From: Bacteroidales bacterium
Lineage (GTDB): Bacteria; Bacteroidota; Bacteroidia; Bacteroidales; Bacteroidaceae
Assembly: GCA_004557185.1 (NCBI GenBank)
Contig: SFEP01000030.1
Span: 1 to 28,364 of the forward strand
Reading direction: 5' to 3'
Length of the DNA: 28,364 nt
In this document: positions 24,736 through 28,364 of the stretch, one piece after another
Layout: every line of letters begins with the position of its first letter
Position numbering within the stretch: the stretch's first letter is position 1
Program-made: the position numbers and the translations under genes
Notes under the pieces: model-generated
Told to the model about the DNA's origin: nothing
Seen by the model: only the letters and a program-made list of their open reading frames with translations
Databases searched by the model: none

Positions 24736-26190
24736 GTGATAAACCTTCCTATCGTTTACCAAGCCCTGGGCATCCTGCTCTATCTGGAGAGCCTGCTTCT
24801 TGCCGGCTGCATGTGCTTCGGCTTGTGGGCGGGCGAAACGGACCTCCTCATGTTTGGCGTGCCAGCCTTGGTAGCCATCGTGCTGGGCATTCTGCTGCGG
24901 GTGGCCGGCCGCCATGCCGACCCCCACATGGACCGCCGCGACGGCTTCCTCATCGTGTCGCTCACGTGGGTAGTGTTTTCGCTCGTAGGCATGTTGCCGT
25001 GGCTCGTGAGCGGGTGGCAGCCACGGGTGGCAGCGGCCTTTTTTGAGACCATGTCGGGCTTCAGCACCACGGGTGCCACCGTCATGACGCACATCGACTC
25101 GCTGCCGCGCTCCCTGCTGCTCTGGCGCAGCATCACCCACTGGCTGGGCGGCATGGGTATCGTCTTTTTCACCATAGCCCTGCTGCCCAACATGGGCGGC
25201 GACCTCAAACTCTTCGCTGCCGAGGCCACCGGACTCAAGGTGGGCAAGCTGCATCCGCGCATCGGCACCACGGCACGCTGGCTGTGGTCGCTCTACTTCA
25301 TGCTCACGCTGGGCGGCGCCGTCTGCTACTTTGCGGCGGGCATGAACTGGTTCGATGCCATCAACCACGCCATGTCGACGGTAGCCACAGGCGGTTTTTC
25401 CACCCATCAGGAGAGCATGGCCTATTTCCACTCGCCCGCCATTGAGTGGGTGGCGGTGGGCTTCATGCTGCTGGCGGGCACCAACTTCACCCTGCTTTAC
25501 CTCTTCTTCGTAAAACGGCGTATGCGCGACGTGTTGCGCGATGGCGAACTCCGGCTCTACCTCTGCATCTTCGCCATCTCAACCGTGGTCAGCGCCACGC
25601 TCGTGGCGTGGCACGGCCACGCTTCCTGGTACGATGCCATACGCCTCGGAGCGTTCTATTCCATTTCCATGCAATCCACCACGGGGCTCACTCTTGTCGA
25701 CTACATGGCCTGGCCCACCTGCCTCTGGCTCCTCTTCACCATCGTGGGCATAATCGGTGCCTGTGCAGGCTCCACCAGCGGCGGCATCAAGTGCATACGT
25801 GTGCTCACCACCATGAAAATCATCAAGACCGAGTTCAAGCAGACCCTGCACCCCCACGCCGTGCTCCCCATACGCGTCAACAACACCACCATACGCTCGC
25901 AGGTGGCACGCAGCATCTTCGTCTTTCTCAGCCTCTACGGACTGCTGGTTATGGCCGGCGTCATCGTGTTCTGCGCCATGGACATGCCCCTGCTCGACGC
26001 TTTCGGCCTCTGCTTGTCAGCCATCAACAACGTCGGTCCCTGCGTGGGCCATGTGGTGAGCCCCACGGGGGCGTGGGACGTACTGAACGACGCCCAACTC
26101 TGGATACTGTCGTTCCTCATGCTGGCTGGCCGTCTCGAAATCTTCTCCATCCTCCTGCCCTTCACCGCCGCCTTCTGGCGCGAGGAATGA
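24736..26190 (+). CDS. trkH: TrkH, potassium-uptake channel subunit (484 aa)
   Basis: This integral inner-membrane potassium transporter is built from four M1-P-M2 repeats. The selectivity-loop signatures are visible in order: SGFSTTGAT (107-115), TVATGGFSTH, SMQSTTGLTLVDY and SAINNVGPCVG. Other TrkH features are HWLGGMGIVFF and CAGSTSGGIKCIRV. Length (about 480) is typical. No ATG is available: the frame starts at GTG 24736 (Met-Ile-Asn-Leu-Pro), and the first membrane helix begins within ten residues, so this GTG is the likely start. A strong intrinsic terminator 32 bp after the stop ends the trkA-trkH unit. Confidence 0.95.
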   Translation: MINLPIVYQALGILLYLESLLLAGCMCFGLWAGETDLLMFGVPALVAIVLGILLRVAGRHADPHMDRRDGFLIVSLTWVVFSLVGMLPWLVSGWQPRVAAAFFETMSGFSTTGATVMTHIDSLPRSLLLWRSITHWLGGMGIVFFTIALLPNMGGDLKLFAAEATGLKVGKLHPRIGTTARWLWSLYFMLTLGGAVCYFAAGMNWFDAINHAMSTVATGGFSTHQESMAYFHSPAIEWVAVGFMLLAGTNFTLLYLFFVKRRMRDVLRDGELRLYLCIFAISTVVSATLVAWHGHASWYDAIRLGAFYSISMQSTTGLTLVDYMAWPTCLWLLFTIVGIIGACAGSTSGGIKCIRVLTTMKIIKTEFKQTLHPHAVLPIRVNNTTIRSQVARSIFVFLSLYGLLVMAGVIVFCAMDMPLLDAFGLCLSAINNVGPCVGHVVSPTGAWDVLNDAQLWILSFLMLAGRLEIFSILLPFTAAFWREE

Positions 26191-26221
26191 GTCACCGCGT
26201 GTCGAACTGCTTTAACATATA

Positions 26222-26269
26222 GGAATTGCCACACGTGCCCCAACCCACACGTGTGGCAATTCCCTTTTT
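26222..26269 (+). terminator. Intrinsic terminator of trkA-trkH
   Basis: A perfect 16-bp stem (26222-26237 pairing with 26248-26263), 10-nt loop CCCCAACCCA, followed by CTTTTTG. Its inner arm CACGTG is itself palindromic. Confidence 0.9.
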
Positions 26270-26376
26270 GCACACTGTCGTGCCCACCCCATCAGCACCT
26301 GTTGGCCACCCAAGGCCACCCCAGTCAGCAGGCTCACACGTCAACGGCAGTGAATGCCTTTGCTTGTAAACGGGCT

Positions 26377-26628
26377 GCCGTGAAGCAAAAACTCGCACTA
26401 CGTGAAATGTGCGCTTCACAGCATCTGTTTTCGGCGGGGCGGGGGATGGGAAAAAGGAGATGCTACGTAAAAAAACTCACGTAGTACGTAAAAAAACTCA
26501 CGTCGTTCGTAAACTTTTTTACGTAGCATCTATTTTCGGCAGGGCGGCGGGCCGTAAAAACAGGCCGCCGTGGGAACTTTCTTCCACAGCGTGGGAACTT
26601 TCTTCCACGGCTGGGGATTTTCTTCCCA
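26377..26628. repeat. About twelve-unit degenerate 21-bp tandem array
   Basis: Units of exactly 21 bp start at 26377, 26398, 26419 and so on to 26608. Neighbouring units are strikingly similar: 26461 and 26482 share ACGTAAAAAAACTCACGT; 26566 and 26587 share CGTGGGAACTTTCTTCCA. Units 26419 and 26524 share GCATCT-TTTTCGGC-GGG at a distance of five units. Arms 26458-26474 and 26515-26531 form a perfect 17-bp inverted repeat. The plus strand is open and reads heptads such as VVRKKTH and TAWELSS. This is the same class as the array at 12714-12860. Confidence 0.85.
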
Positions 26629-26708
26629 CGGCACTTCCATTTGAGGTTTATCTAACGACAGTGTTTTAGGGGGCACTTAAGCAAGTTTACCAGACACCCA
26701 TGAAAACC

Positions 26709-26876
26709 AACCTTTTCGTTAAGCCAAATGAGTAGCGCCAAAGCCGAGAGGATTTGAGCGATGCCATGGCGAGAAAAGGTCGGATGAAATCCAACCTTTT
26801 CGTCAAGCCAAATGAGCTCGCCCAAAGCCGATAGGATTTGAGCGATACCATGGCGAGAAAAGGTCGGATGAAATCC
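26709..26876. repeat. Two-unit 84-bp tandem repeat, copy B
   Basis: Two 84-bp units (26709-26792 and 26793-26876) are nearly identical to copy A at 19856-20023, same orientation. First units of both copies share TAAGCCAAATGAG followed by a C or T and AGCGCC; second units share CAAGCCAAATGAGCTCGCCC. The block therefore spread or duplicated as a two-unit element. The junction hairpin GAAAAGGT/ACCTTTTC is kept. Confidence 0.9.
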
Positions 26877-26879
26877 AAA

Positions 26880-26919
26880 TATTACTGTCCGCGCGGGCAG
26901 TAATAGATTTGATCAAATC
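26880..26919. repeat. Two adjacent palindromes after the 84-bp repeat
   Basis: TATTACTG...CAGTAATA (26880-26905) is an imperfect palindrome centred on GCGC. It is followed directly by the perfect 14-bp palindrome GATTTGATCAAATC (26906-26919). They could be operator sites or a hairpin upstream of hsdM. Confidence 0.6.
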
Positions 26920-26955
26920 ATTCGGCAACTTCTGAATGACCTGAGCGAAAAGTGT

Positions 26956-26963
26956 TATCTTTG
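26956..26963 (+). promoter_or_regulatory. -7 box upstream of hsdM
   Basis: TATCTTTG matches TAnnTTTG, about 207 nt before the hsdM start. A weak -33 candidate TCTG lies 21 nt upstream. Confidence 0.5.
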
Positions 26964-26984
26964 CCATGAAGGAGGATTGTTTTT

Positions 26985-27116
26985 TTGCAACCACTAAGGT
27001 ACATTTTTTACATAGTGGAAAACTACCTCCATCTGCATGATGACTGCCCGTATGGCTGGGATACGCTTGCAAAATGTGGGGCCAAGTATATGGTGATAGA
27101 GAGACCGAAGAAGTAA
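26985..27116 (+). CDS. Possible small ORF upstream of hsdM (33-43 aa)
   Basis: A short frame ends at TAA 27114-27116. Read from TTG 26985 it gives 43 residues, with AGGAGG (26970-26975) nine bases upstream. Read from GTG 27015 it gives 33. The C-terminal part (HDDCPYGWDTLAKCGAKYMV, then IERPKK) looks protein-like with two cysteines. There is no ATG start, and I recognise no family. It could be a real small protein of the restriction locus or a remnant of a longer gene. Confidence 0.3.
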   Translation: MQPLRYIFYIVENYLHLHDDCPYGWDTLAKCGAKYMVIERPKK

Positions 27117-27169
27117 ATCATATTGATGTGACTATAGTTGGTTGAGAAATAGAAGAACAACAAGTAGAT

Positions 27170-28279
27170 ATGGCAAAGAAAGCAAACAAGAAAGAAGAAA
27201 CACTGAACCTTGAGAATATCTTGTTCAAGTGTAGAGATATATTAAGGCAAGCAAAGAACTCTGGCTCGTTCTTTGAGAAACGCGATATGATGCTGACGCT
27301 CGTCTTCCTCCGCTTTATGGGCGAGAAGTACGAGGATGGAGTGGCTTCACTTCGTCAACGACTTATTGATGAAGGGTTAGATCCAGACAATGAGGAGATT
27401 ATTAAGGCATTCTTCGAAGATGCCACTTTTGCCGATGGTACTTTCGGTTTGCCAGTAGAGGCTCGTTGGTCAACCATCATCAACACGGCTGCACCTCAGC
27501 TGAATGTGGCACTTGACACGGCTCTGCGCAGTATCGGCGAAACGAACCCCACGCTGAAGGGCTGTTTCGTGGAAGGCACGTTTACCCAACGCAATCTTGG
27601 CGGCAACGACATGAAGAAGATTGTGGATGAGGTCAACAAGATCAGCCACAAGACTTTTGGTGAAGAGAAGGACCTGATAGGTCGTGTATATGAATACTTC
27701 CTGAAGGAGTTTGCCGTGAATGCCACGAAGGAGGAGGGCGAGTTCTATACACCACATGATGTTGTTCAGCTCATCGCTACTGTCATCGAGCCTTTCGATG
27801 GTACGCTCTACGACCCGTGTTGCGGCTCTGGCGGTATGTTCATTCAGAGTACCGACCTAGTAAAAGCCAAACAGGGTGACATCAGCCGTATCAATGTATA
27901 TGGCCAGGAGAAGGAGGCGGCCACCTATCGTTTGGCAAAGATGAACCTCGCTCTGCGTGGCATCAGCCACCATCTGGGTTCGGAAAGCGATTCCACTTTT
28001 ACCAACGACCTGCACAAAGGTTTGTATTTTGACTATATCATGGCCAATCCTCCTTTCAACTTGAAAGGCTGGTGGAATGATAACTTGAAGAATGACTCTC
28101 GTTGGACAGACTACGATACACCGCCAGAGAGCAACGCCAACTATGCCTGGATTCTGCACATGCTTTCTCACCTGAAGCCACTTTCGGGTGTGGCTGGATT
28201 CTTGTTGGCCAATGGTGCATTGGGCGACACAGATGCTCTTGAAATCCGAAAGAAACTGATAGAGAATGTCTTATACTGA
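27170..28279 (+). CDS. hsdM: Type I restriction-modification DNA methyltransferase subunit HsdM, interrupted (369 codons)
   Basis: This is the N6-adenine methyltransferase and modification subunit of a type I system, working with HsdS and HsdR. The N-terminal HsdM_N helical domain (about 10-145) includes FFEKRDMMLTLVFLRFMGEKY. The catalytic domain has EGEFYTPHDVV (189-199), SAM-binding motif I DPCCGSGGMF (215-224) and catalytic motif IV NPPF (293-296). HsdM proteins usually run to about 480-520 residues; here the frame stops at 369 after KKLIEN, where the family continues DLVEAI-like. An insertion sequence appears to begin there, so the gene is broken and probably non-functional unless the fragment works alone. 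Base composition is visibly lower in GC than the left 26 kb, suggesting horizontal acquisition. HsdS and HsdR would lie beyond the window. Confidence 0.88.
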   Translation: MAKKANKKEETLNLENILFKCRDILRQAKNSGSFFEKRDMMLTLVFLRFMGEKYEDGVASLRQRLIDEGLDPDNEEIIKAFFEDATFADGTFGLPVEARWSTIINTAAPQLNVALDTALRSIGETNPTLKGCFVEGTFTQRNLGGNDMKKIVDEVNKISHKTFGEEKDLIGRVYEYFLKEFAVNATKEEGEFYTPHDVVQLIATVIEPFDGTLYDPCCGSGGMFIQSTDLVKAKQGDISRINVYGQEKEAATYRLAKMNLALRGISHHLGSESDSTFTNDLHKGLYFDYIMANPPFNLKGWWNDNLKNDSRWTDYDTPPESNANYAWILHMLSHLKPLSGVAGFLLANGALGDTDALEIRKKLIENVLY

Positions 28280-28364
28280 TATAGGTAGACACATTTAGTA
28301 TCCATTAATAACCCAAACAACTTACTAAATGAGTCGTAAAAATCAGAAGTACAGCGAAGCATTC
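28267..28364 (+). mobile_element. Left end of a probable IS3-like insertion sequence within hsdM
   Basis: Similarity to HsdM ends at KKLIEN and is replaced by TGTCTTATACTGATATAGG, a TG-initial terminus typical of IS3-type elements. The sequence then becomes A/T-rich and non-coding for about 60 bp before a transposase-like start at 28329. The exact left end (28267 or a few bases to either side) and the family are inferred; the right end lies outside the window. Confidence 0.6.
28329..28364 (+). CDS. Transposase N-terminus, partial
   Basis: The frame from ATG 28329 runs open to the window edge and reads MSRKNQKYSEAF. This resembles the beginning of IS3-family OrfA or other helix-turn-helix transposases, which open with a basic patch and Y-S/T-E-x-F. 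Only 12 codons are visible, so family assignment is tentative. Confidence 0.5.
   Translation, partial: MSRKNQKYSEAF

Larger units (their letters stand above)
26191..27169. other. 979-bp repeat-rich, nearly gene-free region
   Basis: In order it holds the trkH terminator, the 21-bp-period array, a two-unit 84-bp repeat, two adjacent palindromes, a TAnnTTTG box and a possible tiny ORF before hsdM. Base composition falls toward the right end. It appears to mark the boundary between conserved housekeeping genes and an accessory restriction locus. Confidence 0.75.

Noticed and set aside
26377..26628. CRISPR array
   Set aside because: Units are directly adjacent at 21 bp with no unique spacers, and no cas genes are present.

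Overview
The window looks like chromosomal DNA from a GC-rich member of the Bacteroidota, most likely Bacteroidales and perhaps Prevotellaceae. The evidence is promoter -7 boxes of the TAnnTTTG type, a dipeptidyl peptidase III with the HECLGH zinc motif known from Bacteroides, a GIN-domain lipoprotein, TPR-CHAT proteins, and weak use of Shine-Dalgarno sites. The genus is inference. No tRNA, rRNA or CRISPR array was seen.

Left block, minus strand, read right to left: 10.0-0.15 kb holds a four-gene cassette. It comprises a TIR / membrane helix / FGE-like protein (8552-9979), a small secreted cysteine-containing protein (7844-8485), and two very large secreted TPR-CHAT putative cysteine proteases (3337-7746 and 157-3258). 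All lie on one strand with gaps of 66-97 bp. A promoter-like -7 box sits upstream, and a strong hairpin separates the small gene from the CHAT genes. This is the best candidate for an undescribed system: a cytoplasmic TIR domain is tethered through the inner membrane to a sensor-like ectodomain, alongside two CHAT proteins that appear to be exported. Upstream are a CPA2 cation/proton antiporter (10282-12546), peptidase T (12991-14226) and an exported dipeptidyl peptidase III (14379-16421).

Right block, plus strand: a divergent 481-bp promoter region leads to a UDP-glucose 6-dehydrogenase-type enzyme (16903-18177). Next come an AlkD-like HEAT-repeat protein overlapping a GIN-domain lipoprotein (18299-19671), an OmpA-type lipoprotein (20043-20915), dxs (21261-23171), and the potassium uptake pair trkA-trkH (23323-26190), which ends at a strong terminator.

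The last 2 kb change character. A 1-kb gene-poor stretch holds a 21-bp-period degenerate repeat array, a two-unit 84-bp repeat and palindromes. It is followed by a lower-GC type I restriction methyltransferase gene (hsdM, from 27170). Its frame ends at about residue 365, where an apparent insertion sequence begins; the start of a transposase-like ORF runs off the window.

Two dispersed repeat families link distant intergenic regions. The 21-bp arrays lie at 12714-12860 and about 26377-26628. The two-unit 84-bp element lies at 19856-20023 and 26709-26876. Neither is explained by the genes around it.
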